The position numbers and the translations under genes are program-made. A DNA stretch of 64,000 nt from Erodium maritimum (Eukaryota; Streptophyta; Magnoliopsida; Geraniales; Geraniaceae), in the NCBI GenBank assembly GCA_963921825.1, contig OY997589.1:41240638-41304637 (forward strand). The letters are read 5' to 3'. The notes beneath the pieces are model-generated. The model was not told the DNA's origin. It saw only the letters and a program-made list of their open reading frames with translations, and made no database searches. Positions within the stretch are counted from its first letter, which is position 1. Each line of letters begins with the position of its first letter. Positions 12,425 through 22,180 of the stretch are shown one piece after another.

Positions 12425-12800
12425 TTGTTGAAATTATGTCTTGGGTGGCCATGAGGGCCCGTATTTTATTATCGATGTCTTGGGTGGCCATGAGAGCCCG
12501 TGTTATTATTGTTGGTGTCTTGGGTGGCCATGAGAGCCCGTGTTATTATTGTTGGTGTTTTGGGTGGCCATGACAGCCCGTGTTATTATTGTTGGTGTCT
12601 TAGGTGGCCGTGAGAGCCCGTGTCTGACTGTTGGTTTTTTGCATGGCCATGAGTGCCCATGGGGTTGTTGAACCCGAGTCTTGACCGTTAGTGTGTCTTG
12701 AGTGTCCATGAGTGCCCGGGTGGGTTGTTGAACCCGTGTCTTACCGTTGGTGTTTGGGTGGCCGTGGGTGCCCGTGGGGTTGTGGAACCTGAGTTTTGAC
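12425..12800 (+). repeat. Tandem array in LTR, about 40-60-bp units
   Basis: The phrase GTCTTGGGTGGCCATGAG followed by GCCCGTGTTATTATTG recurs about eight times with drift. Later units gain GGGTTGTTGAACCCG. The same motifs, reverse-complemented, occur in the solo LTR at about 27530-27775, so the array is an old feature of the family. Confidence 0.85.
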
Positions 12801-12934
12801 TGTTGAGGCGTCTTGGGTGGCCTTGAGTGCCGTAGAGTGTTGGACTGGTGTTGTTACTGTTTGTTGAGCTTTGGTTGTGTTATTGATTGTGGTTACCTGA
12901 GATTGGGGGCCCGCTTGGTTTGGGGTTGTGAGTG

Positions 12935-13082
12935 TGATAGGTCGACAACCTGATCCGACTTGGTGTCGATGAATTGCGATAGGTCGACAGCCTGATCCGA
13001 CTTGGTGTCGATGAATTGCGATAGGTCGACAGTCTGATCCGACTTGGTGTCGAGGAATTGCGATAGGTCGACCGCCTGACCT
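12935..13082 (+). repeat. Tandem array in LTR, about 42-bp units with GTCGA boxes
   Basis: Roughly four copies of a unit containing GCGATAGGTCGACAGCCTG then ATCCGACTTGGTGTCGATG. Each unit holds GGTCGAC and a GTGTCGA half-site. The reverse-strand solo LTR has a longer version (about seven units, 27170-27435). Confidence 0.88.
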
Positions 13083-13694
13083 GATAGAGATTGGTAAAAG
13101 GGCGTGAGGGAGGTTACCGAGCAACATGAATGCGATCCTTTGTGATCTTTTTTGGTGTGCGATCCTTTGTGATCTTGTTTGGCGTTGCGTAGTCGTTCTG
13201 TCGTGTCCTTGGAGGAGGTCGTCGATAGTTGTGTCGGGTTTACATTACGTTATCGAGTGTTGAGTCTGTTGAGGAAAGTAACGGGTGGTGTGTCAGTTGA
13301 GTTACTTGAGTTTGGGGATTGTTTTCTTGGTTTTGGGTCGGTTGGGGTGTTACCGGCTTTGTCTACTATTTATGCCGTAGTCAGTCTGTTATCCGTGGTG
13401 GTGAGCGAACGCTCACCCTTAGCTGCTTTTCCTAGAGGTACTTGTCACAGGTCGGACTAGGTGAGCTTCCGAAGCTTGAAGAGCTAGGGGCGGGAGTCCG
13501 GGTTACTTTTTAGTCTAGCGACGGATACCTCGTTTTTTGTCCGCTTGTGGGACGTTTTATTTTGAGTTGTAATTATTATTTTGTTGAACTAAACTGGTAT
13601 TTTAAAGTGTTTTAATGGAAAAGGTTTCAAAGTGTTTATTATTTTAAATGTTCGCGTCCCGAGTTCGGTTCACTGAAATTGGGGCGTAACAGCT

Positions 13695-13706
13695 TGGTAT
13701 CAGAGC
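13695..13706 (+). promoter_or_regulatory. Primer binding site (initiator tRNA-Met)
   Basis: TGGTATCAGAGC is complementary to the 3' end of plant initiator tRNA-Met and lies four bases after the 5' LTR. It primes minus-strand DNA synthesis. Confidence 0.92.
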
Positions 13707-14636
13707 TCGAGCTTTCACACCTCGGACTGTCCGTCAATTAGGTGGGGAGGGTCGAGTCAGTGTAGACCCGTCGTGTCTTGAGTCTTGTTTTGCTTGTGCG
13801 TATGTTGCAGCATTTTGTTGCTGGCATACTGATTGTGTGTGGTTGCGTGAACTTTTTTTAAACTGTCGCGACTCGACTCAGGGGCACCCCTGTAGTCGAG
13901 CGTGACAGCGTTGATATCAAGTGAGTACAACGTGGTTCGGGGACCCTTGGACCGAGTTGTAACTACGTGATGTCAAGAAATGAGGTTTTAAAATGAAAAG
14001 GAAAGGTTTTAAAATTGGTCACGCCAATGCATGTCGCACGCACGTCGTGCACTGGGCGTGCACCATGCACGTAGGTCGCGCGGAGTGCGTCGACCAAAAG
14101 TGGTCATTTTAGGTGCTCTCTGTCCAATCTGCACGCCACGTGCGCTTGGCGTGCGCCTCGCACGCTGCTTGCATGGGGTAAGCCTGGCGTGCATGGTGCA
14201 TGCTGGGTGCACTCCGTGCGCTCAGCGTGCGCCTCAGAAATTAAGGACTCTTTTTTCTTCTTTTCGCTCCGTTTCCGACCAAGAATGAGGGTGTGTTTTA
14301 AAATCGATTGGTGTTGGGGGCGTACTTTGATGTTGGTTGGCCCGGTGGGCGAGTGTTGTGGTGTTGTTGATTGACCTTGTCGGCTTGTGTTTTGGTTGAG
14401 GTCGAGTGATTTGAGTTGTATGTGAGTCGTGGCGCGTGCGTTTATGCGGTTTAATTGAGGGTTCGCTTACGTATTATTATAATTAAAGTATAATTAGCGT
14501 GAGCAGTGTGACGTTTAGTAACAAGTACGTTAGGGTAGACGTAGACCGTGTGAACGTTAGTGTATTTGAACTTGTTGTCTTTATATGAGTTCGCAAACTG
14601 AACGTTTGTGTGTATCCGTGCAGAGGATACTGACTT
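13707..14636 (+). other. Gypsy 5' leader, non-coding
   Basis: About 930 bp between the PBS and the first gag ATG. It contains a GC-rich block at 14020-14235 crowded with GTGCA/TGCAC and GCGTGC motifs that could form stem-loops. The short open frames across it are alternate readings of this repeat. A packaging or dimerisation role is possible but only inferred. Confidence 0.6.
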
Positions 14637-16045
14637 ATGGCTCGCGGTAGACGAGGACGAGCAGCGGTAACACGGGGACGGGCGCCCACGCGAGGTTGGC
14701 GGGGGCGGTCAGCGGGGACACCAGGGCGGGTGCCAACCGTTGAGCCCGCCGAGTACGCAGAGGCGCAGGGCACTCCTGTCGGAGAAGACAAGAGAAGCGA
14801 CGCGGGACCGTCTACAGGCACACCCAGTGTCCCGCCGGTCGCGGACTCTCCCGTTATGACTGCCCTGGACGAGCTGACCAGGATAGTCCAGAGTTTGGTG
14901 GCGGTCATCGCCAGCCGAGAGTCGGCTTCACCAGCTCCAGAGGCAGCAGCGGTCCCAGTGAGGCCCGGTCAGGCAGATGACCACACAGCCCGGACCCTAC
15001 TAGACTTTCTGAAGCTAGGGATACCCATCTTCGTCGGGGAGCCGAACCCCGACCTAACCGAGAGGTGTCTAGAACAGGTCCCGCGGGACCTGGATACGTC
15101 AGGTATCGAAGATGGCCGCCGCAGAGTGTCCTTCGCAGCTCACCAGCTGAGGGACAGCGCCTACCACTAGAGGGGGCGTGTGAAGGACATTGTCGGGCAC
15201 GACTACGACGTATTCCAGGAGGTGTTTCTGGCACAGTACTTTCCCGAGTCGGCTCGGCTGGAGCGACATGTGCAGTTTCTAGACCTGGAGCAGGGGGGTT
15301 GACAGTGGCGGAATACGAGGCCAGATTCACGGCCTTGATCAGATTCGCACCAGAGATGGTGATGGCCGAGCAGAACCGTTGCCTACGGTTCGAGGGGGGA
15401 CTGAGACCGGTGATTCGGGATAAGGTCATCGCCTTGAGGTTGCGGAAGTATACATATCTCGTGGACACCGTAGTGACGGTGGAGCAGGGTGTCCAGGATG
15501 CGGCCAGGACCCGTGAGGTCCGACAGTGGCCGACCAGCTTTGCAGGGCCGTCTGACTCACGAGACTCGCGGAGACAGAGGACCACGGGGTTCTTCCGACC
15601 ACCGCCTCATCAGGGTGGATCGAGACAGCAGGGGTCAGTAGCATCAATGGGGCCAGTCGCCTCAGAGAGGAGGCCGACATGCTATTACTGCGGGCAGCCA
15701 GGCCACTTACAGCGAGACTTTCCGACGAAGGGAGGGCCCGCGGCACTACCAGCGACTAGCCGGACAGGCCAGGGCTCGGGGTCGAGAGCCGATGAGACCA
15801 GCTGTTTCCGATGCGGCCGGGTTGGACACACTATGGAATGGTGTCGTGAGCCGTTGGGAGCGACATCAGCGCAGCAACCGCAGCAGTCGCGGACAGTACA
15901 GTCGCCCGGTGGTCGCCCTCGACAGAGTTAGCAGCCGAGGTCGTCACGGCCGTCTACGAGCGCACCGATTCCGAGACAGCAGCAGAGTCATGGATATGCA
16001 GCAGCCAGTGCGCCGGGTCAGAGGCAGCAGGCCTCGCAGGGGAGA
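14637..16045 (+). pseudogene. gag: Gypsy gag (capsid/nucleocapsid), disrupted
   Basis: Gag forms the virus-like particle and binds the element's RNA. The start at 14637 gives a basic, Arg/Gly-rich N-terminus (MARGRRGRAAVTRG). The frame stops at 15168 (TAG, probably from a Trp codon). The continuation reads into the conserved capsid segment AQYFPESARLERHVQF and then shifts frame in a G run at about 15290-15300. The new frame continues EYEARFTALIRFAPEM. Two zinc knuckles follow: 15680-15721, where the last Cys is replaced by Phe (CYYCGQPGHLQRDF), and 15803-15844, an intact CX2CX4HX4C. Another stop, TAG at 15929, precedes the protease. It cannot yield a full Gag. Confidence 0.88.
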
Positions 16046-16699
16046 GTGTATGCAGTCACCGACTCCAGGGCCCCAGGACCTAGCACGTACCGTGAGACCA
16101 TCCAGGTTACGTGTTTATTGTATCATTTGTGGGCGTTATTCGTATTTGATATCGGGGCGTCGCACTCTTTTATTTCATTGGGTTGTGCTGAGAGGTTGGG
16201 CTTGAGCTTAGAGCCGTTGAGTCCACCCCTGTGCCTGGACACCCCAGTTGGGGGTGGAGTGTCATTGACTAGGGTCTGTCGTGCCTGCGAGATTAGAGTC
16301 GCAGACTGTCCTTGCCCTGGTGAGCTTCTCATACTAGGAATGACGACCTTTGATGTGATCTTGGGAATGGATTGACTGTCGAGGTACCGAGCCAACATCG
16401 ATTTCTACAGGCGACGAGTGACAGTGTCAGTGGGCAGTACGAAGGTGACGTGTGTTCTGGGTAGTAAGAGTGGGGTCCTCCTGTCGGCGTTGTCCGTTGA
16501 GGAGGAAGTATCGGCTGTGCAGAGCCGAGAGTTACCGAGATTGGTATGCGAGTTCCCCGAGGTATTTCCTGAGGAGTTGAGCGGGTTGCCACCGGTTCGT
16601 GAGGTGGAGTTCAGGATTGACCTAGTGCCGGGAACGGCGGCGATATCGATGGCGCCTTACAGGTTTGCGTCGGCAGAATTGACTGAGCTGAAGCGTTAG
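16046..16699 (+). pseudogene. Gypsy aspartic protease and linker to RT, disrupted
   Basis: The retroviral-type aspartic protease matures Gag-Pol. The active-site motif reads FDIGASHSFIS with the catalytic Asp at 16148. The family usually has D-S/T-G, so the Ile in the middle is a departure. The flap/C-terminal part ends VILGMD and is cut by TGA at 16373, where a Trp is expected (GMDWL is conserved). The same frame continues [16 protein letters not shown] and reaches [14 protein letters not shown], the usual linker to reverse transcriptase, before TAG at 16697. The frame is shared with gag and RT, as in a fused polyprotein. Confidence 0.87.
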
Positions 16700-17880
16700 C
16701 TAGAAGAGCTTCAGCAGAAGGGGTTTATCCGTCCGAGTGTATCGCCGTGGGGAGCACCAGCACTCTTCGTGAAGAAGAAGAGTGGAGAGCTACAGATGTG
16801 TATAGATTACGGGAAGCTGAACCGGGTTAAGGTGAAGAACCGATACCCGATGCCGAGGATCGATGACTTGTTGGACCAGTTGAGAGGGTCGACCTGCTTC
16901 TCGAAGATCAATCTGCGATCCGGTTATTATCAGTTGCGAGTCCGTGAGGTGGATGTCGCAAAGACTGCATTCCGGACACGCTATGGGCACTACAAGTTCC
17001 TGGTGATGCCATTCGGACTGACGAACGCACCTGCAGCGTTCATGGACCTGATGAACAGCATCTTCCGGCCGTACTTAGATCAATTTTTGGTGGTGTTCGT
17101 GGAAGACATCTTGATCTACTCGCAGAACGAGGCGGCACATAAGTCACATCTGAGGGCTGTTCTGACACTACTGCTCGAGCATCAGCTATATGCCAACCTG
17201 GAGAAGTGCGAGTTCTGGCTCGCTGAGGTGAAATTCCTCGGTCACATCGTGTCCCGTGACGGTATCCTGGTCGGTCCGTCGAAGATCGACGCGGTCTCTA
17301 AGTGGGCACGGCCCACGAGTGTCTTCGAGATCCGCAGCTTTCTGGGGTTGGCAGGCTACTATCGGCGATTTGTCCAGGACTTTGCGCGACTAGTCGCGCC
17401 GATGACTCTGTTGACACGCAAGGGAGTCGGGTTTGTGTGGAAAGAGGACTGTGAGCGTGCATTCGCGGAGTTGAAGACTCGGCTGACTACCGCTCCAGTG
17501 TTAGTAGTGCCCGAGCGAGGGATCGGTTATAATGTCTACTGTGATGCGTCCGGAGAGGGACTGGGCTGCGTACTGATGCAGTTGGGCAGAGTTGTGGCTT
17601 ATGGCTCCAGGCAGTTGAAGACGCACGAGTGCAACTATCCTACCCACGACTTGGAGCTAGCATCAGTCGTGTTTGCGCTAAAGGGCTGGCGATATTATCT
17701 GTATGGCGAGGGGTTTCAGGTGCTCTCGGATCACAAGAGCCTCAAGTACATATTTTCCCAGTGAGACCTGAACATGCGCCAGCGGCGGTGGATGGAGCTA
17801 CTCGAGGAGTACGACTTCGAGCTACACTACCATCCGGGCAAGGCGAACGTGGTCGTCGACGCCTTGAGTAGGAAGTCGGT
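16700..17880 (+). pseudogene. Gypsy reverse transcriptase and RNase H, disrupted
   Basis: It copies element RNA into DNA and degrades the RNA strand. RT signatures in order: [59 protein letters not shown]. The catalytic box reads FVEDILIYS, with Glu at 17102 where the first Asp of the family's F-I/V-D-D motif is expected; the second Asp (17105) is present. RNase H follows with [14 protein letters not shown] and [11 protein letters not shown], and is cut by TGA at 17762, probably from an Arg codon. After the stop the frame resumes with DLNMRQRRWMELL and VVDALSRK. The Glu substitution alone would be expected to cripple polymerisation. Confidence 0.92.
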
Positions 17881-19546
17881 TCCGAGCCTCGCCAGCATAT
17901 CAGTCCGAGAGTGGGACATGATGGGGGAGCTGAGCACGTTCGGGCTTGAGCTAGAGGAGATTACTGGCGGCGTGGCCATGTGCTCATTGGTGGCTCAACC
18001 CTCACTGCTTGCCCAAGTGTTGGAAGCGCAGTCGGAGGACGTCGAGGCGTCAGAGATCCGAGAGAGAGTCGTCACGGGTGACGAGGTGGTAGGCTGGGAG
18101 GATGGTGCTGATTGGGGGTTACGGTACCGCGGGGGGCTGTTCGTGCCAGTTAACTATAGAGACGACGTGTTGCGAGAGGCACATCATTCGCGTCTTACAG
18201 TGCACCCGGTGGGCACCAAGATGTACCGTGACCTCAGACGGCATTTCTGGTGGCGCGGGATGCGGAGAGCAGTCGCAGAGTTTGTGTCGAGATGTCTCGT
18301 CTGTCAGCAGGTGAAAGCCGAGCATCAGCGTCCCGCAGGATTGTTGCAGCCACTACCGATTGCTCAGTGGAAGTGGGAGCACATTACGATAGACTTCGTG
18401 TGTGGACTACCGAGATCGCCGAAGGGAAACGACGCCATGTGGGTGGTAGTCGACCGGTTGACCAAGTCGGCCCATTTCCTGGCTATGAGGATGACTAACC
18501 CGGTCGACAAGTTGAGCAGCTTGTATATTCAGGAGGTAGTGCGGCTCCATGGGGTCCCGGTGTCGATAGTGTCTGACAGGGATCCCCGCTACACGTCCAG
18601 GTTTTGGCCGAGTCTGCAGAAAGCGTTAGGGACCGAAGTTCTACTCAGTACGGCACATCATCCCCAGACAGACGGTCAGTCCGAGCGCACGATTCAGATC
18701 TTAGAAGACATGTTGCGGGCATGTGTACTGGACTTCAAGGGATCATGGGAGACCCACCTGCCGTTGGCCTAGTTCGCCTACAACAACAACTTCCAGGCCA
18801 GTATCGGGATGGCACCGTTCGAAGCGTTGTATGGGAGGCCGTGTCGATCGCCAGTGTGTTGGGCAGAGGTGGGAGACAAGAGTCTGCTTGGGATACGCGA
18901 TCTTGTCAGAGAGACGACAGAGAAGGTCGCGCTGATACGCGATCGGTTGAGGACCGCACAGAGTCGGCAGAAGAGTTATGCCGACAGACGACGTCGACCT
19001 CTTGAGTTCGCAGTCGGAGATCACGTGTTCCTGAAGGTGAGCCCGAGGAAGGGGCTGGTACGGTTCAGACGCAGCGGGGGCAAGTTGGCTCCGCGGTACA
19101 TTGGCTCATTTGAGATCTTGGGCAGAGTGGGAGCAGTGGCTTATCGTCTGGCGTTACCACCGCAACTTGGGAGAGTCCATAACGTCTTCCACGTATCTCA
19201 GTTGCGGCAATACAACGCAGACCCCTCCCACGTCATTGAGTGGACCGGTATCGAGGTGGCTTACGATGTCTCCTATGAGGAGCATCCGGTTCGGATCATG
19301 GACACACGGGAGCAGGTCCTACGGGGAGGCAAGATTATCCGCTTGGTACGAGTGCAGTGGAAACATCACGGGGCTGAGTCGACGTGGGAACGCGAGGACG
19401 AGGTTCGTGCGAAGTATCCCGACCTGTTCGGCTCCCGAGGTACGTCTGTTTTAAATTTCGCGGACGAAATTCCTTTAAGGGGGGTAGACTGTAATAACCA
19501 CTTCCGGTCAACGGCAGTCAAACCTGCGAAAAACAGGAAAATTTAA
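17881..19546 (+). pseudogene. Gypsy integrase with chromodomain-like C-terminus, disrupted
   Basis: It joins element DNA to the chromosome. An N-terminal HHCC zinc finger runs through HHSRLTVHP to CLVCQQVK. The catalytic core has Asp at 18392 (TIDFVCGLP), Asp at 18575 (VSDRDPRYTS) and Glu at 18683 (GQSERTIQ), giving the DD35E spacing, so the triad is intact. A TAG at 18770 replaces Glu in LPLAEFAYNN and separates the core from the C-terminal part. That part contains the GPY/F-like region (VGAVAYRLALPP) and a chromodomain-like tail ending WEREDEVRAKYPDLF. Chromodomains of this type target heterochromatin in related elements. The frame runs on through the PPT into the LTR, stopping at 19544. 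Confidence 0.92.
19471..19489 (+). promoter_or_regulatory. Polypurine tract of the gypsy element
   Basis: TTTAAGGGGGGTAGAC lies directly upstream of the 3' LTR start (TGTAATAACC at 19490), the position where plus-strand DNA synthesis is primed. Confidence 0.85.
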
Positions 19547-21089
19547 AATTTTTAAGACAGACAATTAATTTAACCTAAATTGACCCCAAGGGTCATACTG
19601 GACTTAAATTGACCCCGTTATCGACCAAAGTGAGTTCCGGGGGACTCAGGGCAACTTTCTGATCAATTTGGGAAAAGTTGACTTTTCGCTGGAAAAGTCA
19701 ACCGAGCGACGTTTTGGTCCATTCGAGGACCGTTTTGGATCCAAAAAGCTTATCCGTCGTCGCAGCGTTCTTAGTTGAGCCGTTTCCTTGTAGCCCGTCA
19801 AGTTTCATAATTTTTGGGAAAAAGTGCCCGTTCGGGGCCCGAAACGTACGATTTTCGCGAATCTGACAGAAATACCTACAAGATATTTTGTTTAAAAAGG
19901 GGACCCCCTTACCACTAAAGGGGTGGGGTTAGGTATTTTTGAAGCAAGACAAGAGAGGGGGGATGGGTGTGTTCGGCCACACATGTAGAAAGAGAAAAAA
20001 AAATAAGAAAAGGAAGAGGGTTTTAGAGAGAGAAGAGAGAAAAAGAGAGAAGAAGTTAGGGTTTGGCCACTATTCACGAAGCTTCAACCAGTGGATCGTC
20101 TCATCGTTGCAAGGATCGAACTACCCTCGTCTTCCTCTACGGTTAGTACTAAACCGATCGTCGATTTGATAATTTCCAAATGTTAGGGTTTGGTTAAAAA
20201 AGATTAGTTTAGGGTGTATTGAGGTTGGGGGAATTGTTGGAGACGTTTTGGAGGTGTTGGAGGCGAAGGGGCCATGGGGTGGCTGGCCGGAGCTCGGACC
20301 AACCACCACCATGGTGGCCGAGCCCCCATTGAAACCCTAGGGCCCATGGCCAAGTGGGCCGGGTGGGGCCCACGTGCTCGGGTGATCGGGTTTAGTGTTC
20401 GGGTGGTTTAAAACGTTCCCCGGACCATTTATCCTTAACCGAATCGAAATTTGGAATTAAATTGGAAAAGTAGTAATTAACGGGTTTTAGAAACTTTAAA
20501 ACGTTAATTAATTGACTCGGAAGTCGAAATTCGATTCCGTCAAGTGCCTAGGAACCCTTGAATTATTCTAAGACCGTAGAAACGAAAACGAGAATTTTTG
20601 GAGCCCCGGAAGGGCGTTTACAAAACCCGGGCAGATTCGCCATGTCGGGCGAATCGGGCCTTTATGAGTCCTTTATCGACAATGTCGAGTAATTGGGCAG
20701 TTTGGGAGTGATCGACATTGTCGGGGTTACGTTTGGGCGTTAAGTTTATTAAATTCCAGTTTATTCCTGCGAGTTTAAAGTGCATTGAAAATTGTGTTCT
20801 TTTAGATCATGCTGCGGACCGAGGCAAAGGGAAGCTAGGCGAGTGACTGGGATCACGCCGGGGCTTAGTTGAACACTTTTGGAGAATTACTCGAGGTAGG
20901 GAAAAGTAGCCGGATCTCGGCCCTGACTAGAGAAAGTTAACAGTAGAATTGCATGTGACACTGGGGTGTCGTGGGTTGAGTAGGTTTATTTAAATATTAG
21001 AAAAGCATGATACGGGATCGTAGCAAATAGTGGAATTGCATGTGACACTTAGTAGTGTCGTAGGAGCAGAGAACCTAGCGATATTGGAA
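19490..21089 (+). repeat. Gypsy 3' LTR, truncated after about 1600 bp
   Basis: It aligns with 10736-12390 of the 5' LTR and then stops abruptly after GATATTGGAA; the following sequence is unrelated. Both tandem arrays and the terminal CA are therefore missing. Relative to the 5' LTR it keeps 21 bp at about 19680 and lacks about 65 bp at about 20270. Divergence is uneven: about 4% by eye in the first 200 bp, lower in the 700 bp after 20340. Confidence 0.9.
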
Positions 21090-21942
21090 ACGAAAGAGAG
21101 AACCATCCCAAGTTTACCATCATGGAAGTTAAATCACACCTATTTCATGCCCACTTTTATTATGATCTTATATGCATGAGTCACATTCTATTGCTTGCTT
21201 TCTTGTCACTTTGGTTTTAACGCATGCTCTTCCTAGTTAGTGGCGATCCTTCTCTATCTTCTCATTGTAGTACCTTTCGGGCCTTGGTTGCTCCACCCCT
21301 AATTTCACTCACCAAACAACTTTTGTGAGCTAAAATTGTATAGTGTAATAAAATGAATAAAACAAGCTAACTTAGGATAGTGAAAGATTTAATGTTGAGT
21401 GTTTCTAATTTTTGGGGTATCTACTGCTTTCATGTGGGATCGACCGATACCTTATTGAAGTGGTGGATGAGCGTTCATGTATGAACTTATAAAATGTCTA
21501 TTCTTCTCTTAGAGGTTATGTTACCCCTCAATAAGATGACGGTAGTACTGAGAATGATATCTCGACCATTTCTTGCTTATTTGTAAGTCCTCCTGTGCTT
21601 TTGATTGTTTGTGAGGGAAATATATTGACAATATTCCCTTGTAATAGTGTTCCATAATACTTTTTGGACATTTAAGAGGCGTGAAATTTGGAGAATAAGT
21701 ATTGAAAATCGGATACCTATTTTGTGAGCCTATGGTATTGTGTTAATACCTACTATTCTTCGATACCATGAAACAAGTAACCATGTAGTCTTGTAAGGAT
21801 GGTTTCACTCTAACCACTTTTGGATTCAATATGTATTAATACATAGTAGTGAGACATATGCATACTTGTAGCCATTAAGGAGAAATTCAGACCTTAAGGT
21901 AAGGGGTTGGTAAAATACCCATAATCACAACTCACTCATAAA
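21090..21942. other. Non-coding stretch next to the truncated LTR
   Basis: No protein domain or repeat recognised. Its right end carries the left copy of the target duplication of the next LINE (AACTCACTCATAAA). Confidence 0.4.
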
Positions 21943-22180
21943 AGAGATAGGGTGCATATGGACGATCAATCATATTAACAAATGCTTTGTAGGAGCTACA
22001 ATAACTTCTGAATTTCCTTTGAAGATCATCATTAGGGTTGAAGAACATTTAGCAAATCTTCAGGATCATCATCCAGTTTGAAGAACTTTCAGCAGGTTTA
22101 CAAGTTTTCTAGTTTTAGCTATTTGATCATCACCACTCACAGCAGCAGACACTACTTTAAAACTGTTATTCAAGAGGAAA

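Larger units (their letters stand above)
10736..13691 (+). repeat. Gypsy 5' LTR (2956 bp)
   Basis: The LTR begins TGTAATAACC and ends GGGGCGTAACA, giving the canonical TG...CA ends, and is followed four bases later by the PBS. Its first 1.6 kb aligns with the 3' LTR at 19490-21089. Compared with that copy it lacks 21 bp at about 10920, where a repeat of AAAAGT(T)GAC was lost. It has about 65 extra bases at about 11503-11570. Two tandem arrays lie in its 3' third. An A/G-rich segment at 11215-11310 may be the transcribed leader, but no TATA box could be assigned with confidence. Confidence 0.93.
10736..21089 (+). mobile_element. Ty3/gypsy chromovirus-like LTR retrotransposon, 3' LTR truncated
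   Basis: Order of parts: 5' LTR, tRNA-iMet PBS, long leader, gag, protease, reverse transcriptase, RNase H, integrase with a chromodomain-like C-terminus, polypurine tract and 3' LTR. The PR-RT-RH-IN order is diagnostic of Ty3/gypsy, and the terminal WEREDEVRAKYPDLF segment resembles the Tekay/Del chromovirus group. Everything after about 15300 lies in a single frame, broken only by in-frame stops. By eye the two LTRs differ by a few percent plus several indels, so the insertion is not very recent. The last 1.3 kb of the 3' LTR is missing, so no target duplication can be tested. Confidence 0.93.

Noticed and set aside
13695..13706. A tRNA gene at TGGTATCAGAGC
   Set aside because: It is only the 12-base complement of a tRNA 3' end directly after an LTR, repeated at 43939 and 60731 in the same context; no cloverleaf is present.
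14031..14288. Open frames across the gypsy leader as genes
   Set aside because: Both strands are open only because the block is made of GTGCA/TGCAC repeats; no domain, and they lie upstream of gag.
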